Below, in pieces: positions 8,901 through 18,006 of a stretch of DNA of 64,000 nt. Every line of letters begins with the position of its first letter. The first letter of the stretch is position 1. This stretch comes from Caryophanales bacterium. GTDB lineage: Bacteria > Bacillota > Bacilli > CAJFEE01. The notes beneath the pieces were generated by a model. That model had not been told where the DNA came from and did no database searches. It saw only the letters and a program-made list of their open reading frames with translations. Made by a program: the position numbers and the translations under genes. Location: assembly GCA_029256085.1 (NCBI GenBank), contig JAQSYP010000006.1, forward strand, positions 1 to 64,000. Reading direction: 5' to 3'.

Positions 8901-10238
8901 TTAGCTTGCCTTTAATTCTGAGTCTTTTTCACCCTTATTTTTCAGGTTCCAATATATCGGCAACCCGATTAAGCCTATTCCAATAGATGTAAATGCATCA
9001 ATTGGAGCGTCAACAATTGTACTATAAATAATATAAAGTGTTCCACCAATAGCTAATATAGGAGTTATAGGATATAAAGGGACTTTATAAAGATTTTTAT
9101 CATAATTATCATTCTTGCGAAGTAAGAACACCGCAATGAATGCCATTACATAAAATGCTAGAACAGCAAAGATAGCCATAGATGATAATCTATCTGGATC
9201 CCATAATATCATCATTGCAATAGCAATAACCATTTGCATAACAGTAGCTCCTACAGGAGTACCGAATTTCGGATGAATACTTGAAAACATTTTTGCGCCT
9301 GGAAGTAATCCTCTTTCCGCCATTGCAAATGGGATTCTTGGGAATGTAAGAATTTTACCATTTAGGCATCCAAAGATAGATACTAAAATACCTATTGCTA
9401 ATAACTTACCACCGATTTCTCCGAAAAGCGAAGTTGCAGCTGTAGATGCCGCATTTGGTCCTAATTCTACTATTTGAGTTGCTGGTAAAACGTGTAACAT
9501 AGCTACATTTACAGATAAGTATGCAACGATAACAATAAGAATACCAGAAATGATAGATCTAGGAAGTGTTTTCGAAGGGTTTTTCATTTCCCCTGCCATA
9601 TATCCAACATTCATCCATCCATCATATGCCCATAATGTTGCTAAAATTGCTGCTCCCATACTTAAATTCTTTGCTGCAGATCCACTTTCAACGTTGAAAA
9701 CTTGTACATCGCCTTGTAAAATACCAAAAATTGCGATTAAGAAAATAGGAATAAGTTTACCTATTGTAGAAGCAGTTTGAATGAAACCTCCAAAATGCGT
9801 TCCTAATAAATTTAAAGCTACTAATAAAACAACACTTATAATTCCAACTAGCATTTCGCTTCCTTCTGGTAAGTTAAAGAATCCTACCATTAGAACACCA
9901 AAGTACAAACCTAACGCACCTATAATCGCGGGACCATAAACTATCGTCTGTACCCAACCACATAGAAAGCCCCACATTTTTCCATATACTTCTTCAATAT
10001 ATGCATATAATCCGCCAGTTTTAGGGATTTTTACACTTACTTCAGCAATTGTTAATCCACTTGCCAACGTAATAATACCCCCAATAACCCAAGCTAATAG
10101 TGCCATGTTAGAATTAGCTGTCGCTGCTAATACTACCCCTGGCTTCATAAAGATACCTGACCCTATTACAGTCCCGATAACTAATGAAGTTGATACAAAT
10201 ACTCCAATGTTTTGTTTTAACTGTGCTTCTTTCCCCAT
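8901..10238 (-). CDS. APC-family amino acid permease (LAT/SteT-like)
   Basis: Integral membrane amino acid transporter of 445 residues with about 12 hydrophobic segments. The ATG at 10238 is chosen because AGAGGAG lies just upstream; the longer frame to 10349 has no ribosome site. The first helix carries the APC signature VIGTVIGSGIFMKPGVVLA, and ATLWAYDGWMNVGYMAGEMK with NPSKTLPRS is typical of the L-type and SteT branch, whose members exchange neutral amino acids such as serine and threonine. Substrate cannot be set from sequence. It is monocistronic with a strong terminator followed by dispersed repeat copy A. Confidence 0.9.
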   Translation of the reverse strand: MGKEAQLKQNIGVFVSTSLVIGTVIGSGIFMKPGVVLAATANSNMALLAWVIGGIITLASGLTIAEVSVKIPKTGGLYAYIEEVYGKMWGFLCGWVQTIVYGPAIIGALGLYFGVLMVGFFNLPEGSEMLVGIISVVLLVALNLLGTHFGGFIQTASTIGKLIPIFLIAIFGILQGDVQVFNVESGSAAKNLSMGAAILATLWAYDGWMNVGYMAGEMKNPSKTLPRSIISGILIVIVAYLSVNVAMLHVLPATQIVELGPNAASTAATSLFGEIGGKLLAIGILVSIFGCLNGKILTFPRIPFAMAERGLLPGAKMFSSIHPKFGTPVGATVMQMVIAIAMMILWDPDRLSSMAIFAVLAFYVMAFIAVFLLRKNDNYDKNLYKVPLYPITPILAIGGTLYIIYSTIVDAPIDAFTSIGIGLIGLPIYWNLKNKGEKDSELKAS

Positions 10239-10422
10239 ATTATGTCTCCTCTTTGCTGACAAATATTTTGTCGAAATATAAAGGATTATAACATATAATT
10301 TTGACTCTACTGATTTTAAAAAATATTTAAAATATTCTGTTATATGCACCTAAATTTAGCAATAATTGGATACTAAAAATTAAAACAGGAAACAATATTA
10401 GGTAAGAGGATTATTACATCTT

Positions 10423-10438
10423 TGTGATAATTATCACT
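10423..10438. promoter_or_regulatory. FNR/CRP-type palindrome upstream of the hemerythrin gene
   Basis: TGTGATAATTATCACT contains a perfect 14-bp palindrome and fits the FNR/CRP consensus TGTGA-N6-TCACA with one mismatch. Its centre is about 40-46 bases before the likely transcription start (a TAATAC -10-like hexamer at 10465), the usual class II activator position. Anaerobic activation by FNR is inferred. Confidence 0.6.
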
Positions 10439-10472
10439 AGCATAAGAAATTTGCTATGTTATTGTAATACTG

Positions 10473-10487
10473 TGATAATTATTCTCA
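10473..10487. promoter_or_regulatory. Fur-box-like site
   Basis: TGATAATTATTCTCA matches the 7-1-7 Fur consensus TGATAATNATTATCA except at one position. It overlaps the expected transcription start of the gene at 10531, where a bound repressor would block initiation. Part of it also resembles the first half of the FNR-like palindrome at 10423, so a second FNR half-site is an alternative. Confidence 0.45.
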
Positions 10488-10530
10488 ATCTCAGTCTAAT
10501 CTTTTTAAATACAAATAAGGAGTGCTACCA

Positions 10531-11769
10531 ATGAGCGAACTAATCAATAATCGTGAGCAACTTCACACTACTAATCCTACACAACGTCAAAAAATATTAG
10601 AAAAGATTTTTGTTGGACTTTATAATGGAGAAAGCTTAGAAGACGTAAAAGCGCTTTTCGAAAAGGAAATTGGTAAAGTAACACTAGATGAAGTGTCTCA
10701 ACTTTCTTTACTCCAACGAGATATATTAGAATCAAAAAATCTTTCTAAAGATGAGATTCAGAATCTATCTGATGCTCACATGTCTATACTCAAAGGAAAC
10801 ATTGAGAGTGCTCAAACTCCTGAGGATGAGCCTGGACATCCAATTCACACATTTAAACTTGAAAATCGAGAGCTAGAAAAACTAATAAACACTAGTTTGA
10901 AGCCACACTTAAATAAATTTATTCAAGAAGATAATGACATTAACAGATTCAAACTACTAGAAGATTGTAATTTACTTCTTGATATAGATAAGCATTATGT
11001 GCGTAAAGAACATCTGATTTTTCCTTATCTGGAGAAGTATGGTATAACAGGACCTTCTACTAACATGTGGCGAATTGATGATTTTATCCGTGATGCTATA
11101 AAGGAGCTCAAAAATGCTCTAGTAGGATATGACGGTAACAAAAATTTCATTTCTGAAAAGGCCGACTTTATAATAACTCAAGTTATTGAAATGATTTATA
11201 GAGAAGAAAACATTCTATTTCCTATGTGTATGAGCAATTTTACTGAAGACGAATGGATTAAGGTTGCCCATGAAAGTGATGAAATTGGTTATTGCTTAAC
11301 TTATCCTGTCGTTCAGTGGAAACCAGAAAGATCTGAACTAAATATAAAAGCGATGTCTGAAGGCTATATTAAGTTAGCAACTGGTATTCTATCTCTTACT
11401 CAACTTGAATTACTTTTAAATCATCTACCAGTAGATATGACATTCATAGATGAAAATGATATTGTACGTTATTTCTCTCATGGTAAAGAACGTATTTTCC
11501 CAAGAACGAAAGCTATTATCGGTAGAACCGTCCAAAACTGTCACCCTCCTAAAAGTGCTCATGTAGTAGAGGAACTTTTGAATGATTTTAAATTAGGTAA
11601 AAAAGAAAATGAAGATTTCTGGATAAGATTTAAAGATAAATATGTATATATCCGCTACTTTGCTATACGGGACGAGAACGGGAAGTACCTTGGCACTCTA
11701 GAATTTACACAAAACATTGATCCAATCCAGGCAATTCAAGGGGAAAAAAGAATTTTATCTGAAGAATAG
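10531..11769 (+). CDS. DUF438 / hemerythrin-like / PAS domain protein
   Basis: A soluble 412-residue protein. ATG at 10531 is used because ATAAGGAG lies about nine bases upstream; the GTG at 10522 sits inside that ribosome site. Residues about 15-90 form a DUF438 helical region (EKIFVGLYNGESLEDVKALF). Residues about 110-260 hold a hemerythrin-type four-helix segment with HYVRKEHLIFPYLEKYG and EMIYREENILFPM, whose His and Glu could bind a di-iron centre. The C-terminal 120 residues are a PAS-like sensor (VDMTFIDENDIVRYFSHGK, GRTVQNCHPPKS). Such proteins are thought to sense or bind O2 or NO in anaerobes. FNR-like and Fur-like sites upstream agree with a redox or iron role. No output domain is present. 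Confidence 0.88.
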   Translation: MSELINNREQLHTTNPTQRQKILEKIFVGLYNGESLEDVKALFEKEIGKVTLDEVSQLSLLQRDILESKNLSKDEIQNLSDAHMSILKGNIESAQTPEDEPGHPIHTFKLENRELEKLINTSLKPHLNKFIQEDNDINRFKLLEDCNLLLDIDKHYVRKEHLIFPYLEKYGITGPSTNMWRIDDFIRDAIKELKNALVGYDGNKNFISEKADFIITQVIEMIYREENILFPMCMSNFTEDEWIKVAHESDEIGYCLTYPVVQWKPERSELNIKAMSEGYIKLATGILSLTQLELLLNHLPVDMTFIDENDIVRYFSHGKERIFPRTKAIIGRTVQNCHPPKSAHVVEELLNDFKLGKKENEDFWIRFKDKYVYIRYFAIRDENGKYLGTLEFTQNIDPIQAIQGEKRILSEE

Positions 11770-11774
11770 CAACA

Positions 11775-11805
11775 ACCCTCTTCAAGTTTGAAGAGGGTCT
11801 TTTTA
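11775..11805 (+). terminator. Terminator of the DUF438 gene
   Basis: ACCCTCTTCA and TGAAGAGGGT pair around a short loop, followed by CTTTTTAT. Confidence 0.92.
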
Positions 11806-11816
11806 TTTGTAATGTA

Positions 11817-12062
11817 TTATGAGCTTTCTGGCATAATCCATACAATCTCACATGTTCTTAAGAAGAATGTTGAATCATGCTCCTTAATCACAACATGATC
11901 CGGTTTAACATCTAATACTACACCATTAACGGGCCCTCTTGAAGTGTCTATCACTACTCTTTTACCCACAAGACTCATAAGTGCGGCATATACGTATGGT
12001 TCAACAACTACTACCTGCATTGGACTATTAGGATTGGAATTCCCTCTAAATTGTTGATACAT
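11817..12062 (-). CDS. YuzF-family (DUF2642) protein
   Basis: An 81-residue protein starting MYQQFRGNSNPNS, with GGAGG ten bases before the ATG at 12062; a TTG three codons earlier is too close to that site. The body VYAALMSLVGKRVVIDTS, GVVLDVKPDHVVI and FFLRTCEIVWIMPE forms the small beta-barrel typical of DUF2642/YuzF proteins of bacilli. Related DUF2642 proteins occur among spore coat components, so a sporulation role is possible but not shown. It converges with the DUF438 gene and is probably monocistronic. Confidence 0.8.
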   Translation of the reverse strand: MYQQFRGNSNPNSPMQVVVVEPYVYAALMSLVGKRVVIDTSRGPVNGVVLDVKPDHVVIKEHDSTFFLRTCEIVWIMPESS

Positions 12063-12210
12063 AATTATCAAGCCTCCATCGAATTTAACATCTAAATTAC
12101 CCTATGTCTTAAATGGCCCGTTCAATGACCATTATAAATGGATAATTTTCCCAAAATAAACAAGAATACAACTGGGAAATATATTTTTATAAGATATTGG
12201 AGGTGTAATA

Positions 12211-12426
12211 ATGGATTTTAAACAACTTGAGCAACTAGGCGAAGAGTTGCGTGGATGTGGCCATAAAAGAAGAGAATTAGTTGAGAAAATATATCAAGAA
12301 GTCCAAGATGGTGATTCACTATCTTCAAGGGAGTTATACGAAGAGTTAAGTAACGTTTCGAATCAAGCTATCGGAATCATGGAACGCCAAAAGCAAATAT
12401 TTGATGAGGAACTAGGGAGAATGTAG
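12211..12426 (+). CDS. Small helical protein of unknown function
   Basis: A 71-residue soluble protein, MDFKQLEQLGEELRGCGHKR at the start and ending MERQKQIFDEELGRM. TTGGAGGTG precedes the ATG at good spacing, which strongly supports translation. It is rich in Glu, Gln, Lys and Leu with heptad-like spacing, so it is likely a helical hairpin or coiled coil. There is no signal peptide or metal motif beyond a single Cys and His (GCGHKR). I do not recognise the family. It is followed by a weak hairpin and then the YetF-type gene. Confidence 0.75.
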   Translation: MDFKQLEQLGEELRGCGHKRRELVEKIYQEVQDGDSLSSRELYEELSNVSNQAIGIMERQKQIFDEELGRM

Positions 12427-12453
12427 CATGAAAATTTCATGCTGCATTTTTTC
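12424..12453 (+). terminator. Weak terminator after the 71-residue gene
   Basis: GCATGAAA and TTTCATGC form a short stem with a two-base loop; TGCATTTTTTCT follows. The stem is short but the T-run is good. Confidence 0.55.
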
Positions 12454-12500
12454 TATAATAGAATTATCTAACGAATCTTAAGTTAAAGGATGCGTGTTAC

Positions 12501-13205
12501 ATGGATTTTTATCAAAGTCAGGAAACACTAACTTCAATTGAATGGATTCTTAGAGCGATTGTAGCCTTCTTCTTTTTAGTAATTGTTGCTAGACTTTTAG
12601 GTCAACGGGCAATATCGCAATTAAGACTCCTAGATTTTGTCATGGCGCTAGTTATAGGAAATATAATCGCACATCCTCTATCCGATCAACATCTTGGTTT
12701 AAAAGGTTCTGTAATTACTACGGTAGTCCTTGTAGTTTTATATTTTTGCGGTATATACATGATTCTGAAATGGCCGTGGTTTAGGCGAGTGATTAATTCG
12801 GCACCTATAACCATTATTGAGAACGGGAATATAATTTATGATGGCTTAAAAAAAGCACGAATTTCTATAGATGTATTATTAGAAGAACTTAGAGAAAATA
12901 AGGTAATAGATATAAACAAAGTAGCATTAGCAATCTGGGAGGCAAATGGTAAATTTTCGTTTTTCCTAGATCCAAAATATGAACCAATTACTCCTGCTTT
13001 TTACAATAAGGAGACCGAACCTTTCAACCTCCCAAAAACAATTATTAAAGAAGGCAAAATTAACCCCGAGGAGTTAAGGCAAATACATAAAGATGAAAAT
13101 TGGGTTGTTTCTAGCTTAGAAAAAACATATAACACTGAAATAAAAGACATTCTTCTTGCAACTTATGATAAAAGTGGAAAATGGAGAATTTTTTTATATA
13201 AATAA
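12501..13205 (+). CDS. DUF421 (YetF-family) membrane protein
   Basis: A 234-residue protein of the YetF/YdfR/YrbG type. The ATG follows AAAGGATG. Three transmembrane helices lie at about residues 15-33, 42-60 and 67-88, with the family signature RLLGQRAISQLRLLDFVMAL and VIGNIIAHPLSD between them. The cytoplasmic part carries PITIIENGNIIYDGLKKARIS, two DUF421 beta-domains in which lysine and glutamate residues are conserved, and a C-terminus ending KSGKWRIFLYK. The family is widespread in spore formers; several members are forespore-expressed, and their molecular role is unsettled. Monocistronic by spacing. Confidence 0.9.
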   Translation: MDFYQSQETLTSIEWILRAIVAFFFLVIVARLLGQRAISQLRLLDFVMALVIGNIIAHPLSDQHLGLKGSVITTVVLVVLYFCGIYMILKWPWFRRVINSAPITIIENGNIIYDGLKKARISIDVLLEELRENKVIDINKVALAIWEANGKFSFFLDPKYEPITPAFYNKETEPFNLPKTIIKEGKINPEELRQIHKDENWVVSSLEKTYNTEIKDILLATYDKSGKWRIFLYK

Positions 13206-13284
13206 TTTTTAGAAATTAATTCCAAATTTAGGAATTGTCTTCCGCTTTTTGTAAATAATACCAAAAGAAGGAGGAATTTAACAA

Positions 13285-14745
13285 ATGAATAAACATTTAA
13301 TTCTTATTTTTACAGCTATAAGTTTATTGTTCAGTGGTTGCACTGATGCAAACATGGATGATAAACATAAAAAGGAGACAACTGAGACTAAAAAAGAAGA
13401 TACTGAAGCTTTAAACAATCGGCTAGCTGGTGGAAGGCTCGGAAGTGAAAACATTGCATTCATTGGTGGGGGCAGTAGTAATAAAATATGGGTAGTTGAT
13501 GCCAAATACCATAAGTTACTTACAGCAATTGATATGGGTGGCCCTAAGCTCGAACGAACAAAGAAGCTTTATCCAGATCTGCATGATGCACACGCCATAA
13601 CATTTTCAAAGGATTTTAAAATCGCATATACGGTAGTTTGGTTTAATTATGATGACCCTTCTCAAGTAATAGCTTTTGATCCTACAACTTTTAAAGAGTT
13701 ATGGAGAGCGCCTGCTGGTGCAGGAGGTCATCATGCTGCCTTATCTCCTGATGACAAGTATCTATATGTAGCTAATCAATATGGCGGGACTATCTCAGTA
13801 ATTGACACAAAGTCCAGAAAAAAAATAAAAGACCTCAAGACTGGTAAAGGTCCAGATTATATATCACCTTCGATGTACTGGGATGGAAAAGCAATAGATT
13901 CCCCTTACTTATGGGCAAGTATTGACCAAGAAAGTAAAGTTGTTGCTATAGATTGGAAAACAAATGAAATAGTAAAAGAAATTAAAGTCGATGGTATGAT
14001 GCACGGAATTAACCTGACTCCAGACGGCAAGCAAGTTTGGGTTTGCGTTATGGGTGGTAAAAATGTAACAGTAATTGATGTTGAAAAAATGGAAATAAAA
14101 GACAAAATTTCTTTTAAAGAATCTCCAATACACTTATCCTTTAGCCCTGATGGAAAATCAGCTTACATTACTATTGGGGGTACTAAAAATCAAGTTAATA
14201 AAATTAACACTAGTGATTATAAAAAAGTTTGGAGTTCAACTGGGGTATCTTTACCGGCTCACACAGGGGTAAGCCCTGATGGGAAAGAGTTATGGACACT
14301 TAATCACGGCCTAGACGCTGAGCGTTATCCTTATAATCTAGGTGGTTCAGTTGTAAGTGGAGTTCAGATTTGGGATACTGAAAATGGAGATTTAATTAAT
14401 GAAATTCCGGCTGAGGGAATGCCTCATGAAATTCAATTTGTTCCTTACTCTGCTGTTGGAGAATATACCGAGATTCACCCTGATCATGAAAGTGATACAG
14501 GGAAAAGTGATGACAAACACGCAGATGACCATGATGTACAGGCTGTATATAATAAAAACTGTGCATCTTGTCACGGCAAAGATCTCGCTGGGAAAACTGG
14601 TCCTAATTTATTAAAGGTTGGTAACCGCCTTTCTGCTGAAGAAATATATAAAATTACTATGAACGGTAAAGGCATGATGCCAAGTGGCCTTGTTTCAAAA
14701 GATGAAGCAAAATCTCTAAGTGAATGGTTAGCAAAAAAGAAATAG
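13285..14745 (+). CDS. Lipoprotein with YVTN beta-propeller and C-terminal cytochrome c domain
   Basis: A 486-residue exported protein. A lipobox (LLFSGC) places the lipid-modified Cys at residue 19, so it should be anchored outside the membrane. Residues about 50-400 form a YVTN/cytochrome d1-like beta-propeller, with repeated motifs such as LSPDDKYLYVANQYGGTISV and LTPDGKQVWVCVMGGKNVTV. A His/Asp-rich linker (HPDHESDTGKSDDKHADDH) follows. The last 65 residues are a class I cytochrome c with CASCH at 426-430 and a probable axial Met in GKGMMPSG. AGAAGGAGG precedes the ATG. The architecture resembles NirN/NirF-like and other propeller-cytochrome electron carriers, but no denitrification genes are nearby. 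Substrate unknown; a role in extracytoplasmic electron transfer is likely. Confidence 0.88.
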   Translation: MNKHLILIFTAISLLFSGCTDANMDDKHKKETTETKKEDTEALNNRLAGGRLGSENIAFIGGGSSNKIWVVDAKYHKLLTAIDMGGPKLERTKKLYPDLHDAHAITFSKDFKIAYTVVWFNYDDPSQVIAFDPTTFKELWRAPAGAGGHHAALSPDDKYLYVANQYGGTISVIDTKSRKKIKDLKTGKGPDYISPSMYWDGKAIDSPYLWASIDQESKVVAIDWKTNEIVKEIKVDGMMHGINLTPDGKQVWVCVMGGKNVTVIDVEKMEIKDKISFKESPIHLSFSPDGKSAYITIGGTKNQVNKINTSDYKKVWSSTGVSLPAHTGVSPDGKELWTLNHGLDAERYPYNLGGSVVSGVQIWDTENGDLINEIPAEGMPHEIQFVPYSAVGEYTEIHPDHESDTGKSDDKHADDHDVQAVYNKNCASCHGKDLAGKTGPNLLKVGNRLSAEEIYKITMNGKGMMPSGLVSKDEAKSLSEWLAKKK

Positions 14746-14751
14746 TTATAA

Positions 14752-14783
14752 ATAACCCCCTCCAAATATAGGAGGGGGTTATT
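14752..14783. terminator. Terminator after the cytochrome c lipoprotein gene
   Basis: AATAACCCCCTCC and GGAGGGGGTTATT pair perfectly around a six-base loop. The T-run is short, but the stem is strong. Confidence 0.82.
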
Positions 14784-14902
14784 CTATGAACTTTTACTGA
14801 GTATCAAAAAAATGTTTAATAACCACATTAACTGTATAACCTAAAACCATGTGATTTTCCAGGCGGAAAATTAAGAAATTCTACACATTGAAGGTGATAT
14901 TA

Positions 14903-15316
14903 GTGATTTTGCGTGGAGATGCCCATAAATTATACCTTAAAGTTAGAAGTGTATATATGCACAATAAGTCAGTGAATATTAAAGAATTAGAAGAAATTCA
15001 AGAAATTCGTAACTTCTACTCACTTATTAATTCTGATAAGTTGAAATCAATTTACTATCGTATGGTAAAAGAAAAAAACGGATCAGGAATCGTCCCAATC
15101 CTCGTTACCGCAATACCTTGGTTTTTCTTTCTTTTTTCAAAACAATTACATAGCTTTCTATTTCAACACGGGATACTACCCTGGATTATTTTTAGTGTTT
15201 TTTATTTGGTTACACTTACGTTAAGTGTAATAATTCATTTTCGAGAAAAGGCTTGGGCTGCTTTACACATTGAAATAATACAAGATATTTTGTCAGAAAG
15301 AAATGGATTTGACTAA
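14903..15316 (+). CDS. Small membrane protein of unknown function
   Basis: A 137-residue protein. I prefer the GTG at 14903 (MILRGDAHKLYLK) because AAGGTG lies six bases upstream; a TTG at 14888 is the alternative. Residues about 1-60 are charged and helical (NIKELEEIQEIRNFYSLIN). Two membrane helices follow (VPILVTAIPWFFFLFS and ILPWIIFSVFYLVTLTLSV), then a short charged tail. I do not recognise the family. Its stop codon abuts the stop codon of the convergent FAD oxidoreductase gene with no base between, so any terminator would lie inside the neighbour. Confidence 0.72.
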   Translation: MILRGDAHKLYLKVRSVYMHNKSVNIKELEEIQEIRNFYSLINSDKLKSIYYRMVKEKNGSGIVPILVTAIPWFFFLFSKQLHSFLFQHGILPWIIFSVFYLVTLTLSVIIHFREKAWAALHIEIIQDILSERNGFD

Positions 15317-16423
15317 TTAACTCTTAAGCTTATTCCATATTTTCATTGTTGGTGTTAAAATTTCGAGAAAATCTATATTGCTTTTATTACTAATAACTTT
15401 ATCTATTAAACCATCCAAAAATTTAGCGTCCAAACTTCTAGCAAATACGTCTAAATTTTCATCATTTAAACTCTCGAAAAATCTTCTTAAAGTTAAAGAG
15501 CGACTATAGTTATTAAATAGTGGCTTTGAAAGTTCTTCATATTTCCCTATCTTGCATATATCATATGCTGAATAAATCCCAGATAATATTGATGTGATTT
15601 GCCCAAAGCCAACTCCAGGTGAAATCGCCCCGAAGCAATTACCAACAAAATATGTGTTATCCAAAACTACTTTATCACAGATCCCTATCATATATTTTGA
15701 GATTTCAAAAGAATCGGTAATTATTAGATTTTGATTTAGATCATTACAGGCCAAATTATAAAATTTTTCCCACATTTCATTAATATCTAGTTTTATATTT
15801 TTAGGATACTCTGGGTAGGCAATGACTAAGTTTGCTTCTTTTTCTGAAAAAGGAATAAGCCATGCATATCCTTTAGGAATGATGTCATAGTTAAACCATA
15901 CTTCCGCCTTATTTTTTATAAAATTCCCTGTAACTGTTGAACCCTTGATTGCAACAGTAAAATCACATCTGTAGTTCCCTAATTTTGTTGAGTACCCCCC
16001 ATCACCGGTAGCCAAAACTACATATTCAAATTCTTTGCATAGCTGTTCATATTCAAATCTAGAATTAAAAACTATTTCAGATTTAACTTGTTCCCTAAGT
16101 TGGTTTTCATATGAGTTTTCATGTCTGCCTCTAACATTCATATATCCCATATCACCGTTAAGACTTCCTACCTCATTTTTAGTGTGCATAACTAAATTTT
16201 GCATCATTGCTGTAGGCATAAGGCTTATATCAAATTTATCTTTTAAAAATTTAATTTCGTCCTTTATCGGTCTATTTAGTAAGCTAAATGTTACTTCACC
16301 ATTTATAAACCTATCTCCAACTCTACTTCTTTTTTCAAAAATTGTGGGCTTAATACCTTGTTTTTCTAATGTTATTGCACATGCAAGTCCCGAAAGTCCT
16401 GCCCCCATAATAGCAACACTCAT
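15317..16423 (-). CDS. FAD-dependent oxidoreductase (geranylgeranyl reductase-like)
   Basis: A 368-residue flavoprotein. ATG at 16423 is used since AAGGAC lies nine bases upstream and the product begins directly with the FAD-binding Rossmann fold, GAGLSGLACA (G7, G9, G12). A second FAD contact is the YVVLATGDGGYS segment, and a C-terminal FAD motif is NTYFVGNCFGAISPGVGFG. Residues between resemble geranylgeranyl reductase and tryptophan halogenase-type monooxygenases. The substrate cannot be told. It is monocistronic and tail-to-tail with the preceding gene. Prenyl lipid reduction is one possibility, based only on family resemblance. Confidence 0.8.
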   Translation of the reverse strand: MSVAIMGAGLSGLACAITLEKQGIKPTIFEKRSRVGDRFINGEVTFSLLNRPIKDEIKFLKDKFDISLMPTAMMQNLVMHTKNEVGSLNGDMGYMNVRGRHENSYENQLREQVKSEIVFNSRFEYEQLCKEFEYVVLATGDGGYSTKLGNYRCDFTVAIKGSTVTGNFIKNKAEVWFNYDIIPKGYAWLIPFSEKEANLVIAYPEYPKNIKLDINEMWEKFYNLACNDLNQNLIITDSFEISKYMIGICDKVVLDNTYFVGNCFGAISPGVGFGQITSILSGIYSAYDICKIGKYEELSKPLFNNYSRSLTLRRFFESLNDENLDVFARSLDAKFLDGLIDKVISNKSNIDFLEILTPTMKIWNKLKS

Positions 16424-16552
16424 ATAATACACGTCCTTATTTTCTAACTTCACCTTATAGTGTGCATTATGATATATAAATAAACTTTTTTTAAAAAAAT
16501 AAGAAGAATCTACATTAAGTATTTTCTTCTCACTCGTATAATTAAATATTGT

Positions 16553-17761
16553 CTAGTATTCGAGGTTACTAACCCACTTCAACGCTTTTATATAATTAGA
16601 CATAATAACTTCTTTCTCTAATTTAAAGCTTAATAATTCGTCAACATGATTCCAATTTGCCACTTCGAAGCATAATATAAAATCTAAAACTTGTCTAATT
16701 TCATTTTCCCTACCAAGTAAAGCGTCCTTCACATCACTTGTTAAAGGAAGGTCACAAATTATTTCTTCCATCTCCCTATTTAGCAGTTTGTCTATTGATG
16801 AAAAAATGCCTGTCAGAAAAAATTCTAAGTGTCTTTGTTTAATTCCTAATTCAATAGAAAACAGTTCCATTAATTTGCCCCTGATTAAGGAGTTCTTAAT
16901 AAATTCATCATTTTCTAATACCTTTATTTCTTTTAAAATTATTATAAATATCCATTTTCTTATTTCTTCTAGACCAAATCTGATTAAAGCTTGTTTAATT
17001 GAATATATCTTTTTTCTTGAACCAAAAAATACACAGTTCACTGCTTTTAGTAATTTATATGTAAGATCAAGATCCTTTTCGATAATCTCTGTAATTTTCT
17101 GATAGTCTGGTTCGTCTTTATTTAATTCATTTAGTATTTGAATGGCATTCGTATGTAACCCACCTATTTCTACACCTCTAGAAATTATTGGTTTGCAATA
17201 AAAATATCCTTGAAAAAGGTCGTAGCCCATATCCATAGCAAGTTTATGTTCTTCTCTAGTTTCTATTTTCTCTGCTAAAAAAACTTTGTCATAGTTTTCT
17301 TTATATAACTTCAGCATTTCGCGCTGTTTATCATAATTTACTCTTTGAAAATCAATCTTAATAATATCGGCTATTTCAATTAGAGAAGAATAATTATCCT
17401 GAAATTCATAATCATCAAGGGCTAAAACGTATCCCTTTTCTTTTAAACTATTACATGCACGAATTACCGATTCCGTAGGTTCCACTTGTTCTAGAATTTC
17501 TACTACAACTTTTTCCTTTGGTAACAATAGTGGAATCTCTCTTTCTAGTAATTCTTCAGAAAAATTAATAAAAGCTGTTGTTCCACTTGTTAACTCATCT
17601 AGTTGAAAAACTAAAAATGAATTGTTTATCAATTCAGCCGTTGCTTGCTTGTCATCAAGACCTTCATAGAAGTTATTTAAGCTTCTCCTATATAGTAGTT
17701 CATACCCATGAACTCCCATATCACGATTGAAAATTGGTTGCCTCGCTACATAGACTTCCAT
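16553..17761 (-). CDS. EAL-HDOD signalling protein (YuxH-like)
   Basis: A 402-residue cytoplasmic protein. The ATG at 17761 follows GGGAGTGG and gives the usual start MEVYVARQPIFNRDMGVHGYE without the ten extra residues of the longer frame. Residues 1-200 are an EAL-type domain in which the catalytic EAL is replaced (VVVEILEQVEPTE), although ALDDYEFQD, IIKIDFQ and LAEKIET are retained. Residues about 210-400 form an HDOD domain (DLDLTYKLLKAVN, KKIYSIKQALIRFGLEEIRK). The altered EAL argues against c-di-GMP hydrolysis and for binding or scaffolding, as in YuxH-type proteins. No linked partner is visible. Confidence 0.88.
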   Translation of the reverse strand: MEVYVARQPIFNRDMGVHGYELLYRRSLNNFYEGLDDKQATAELINNSFLVFQLDELTSGTTAFINFSEELLEREIPLLLPKEKVVVEILEQVEPTESVIRACNSLKEKGYVLALDDYEFQDNYSSLIEIADIIKIDFQRVNYDKQREMLKLYKENYDKVFLAEKIETREEHKLAMDMGYDLFQGYFYCKPIISRGVEIGGLHTNAIQILNELNKDEPDYQKITEIIEKDLDLTYKLLKAVNCVFFGSRKKIYSIKQALIRFGLEEIRKWIFIIILKEIKVLENDEFIKNSLIRGKLMELFSIELGIKQRHLEFFLTGIFSSIDKLLNREMEEIICDLPLTSDVKDALLGRENEIRQVLDFILCFEVANWNHVDELLSFKLEKEVIMSNYIKALKWVSNLEY

Positions 17762-18006
17762 CTTGTATCCACTCCCGCTCATTTGAAACACAACTACATA
17801 TTTAAGTATATCAAATATATTTGAACAACGTAATCTATTCTAATTTTGAATATCAAGGATTAAATATTGGAAACTAAATGGAAATTATTGTGGTTAGCTT
17901 GGGGTAGGTTCTGATGTTACCATTTTATATATAGTCTATTAATCTATTTAATAGATATAAAGTAACTCTAACAAAGACCTTTTATAAGGTTCTAAGGAGG
18001 AAAAAA

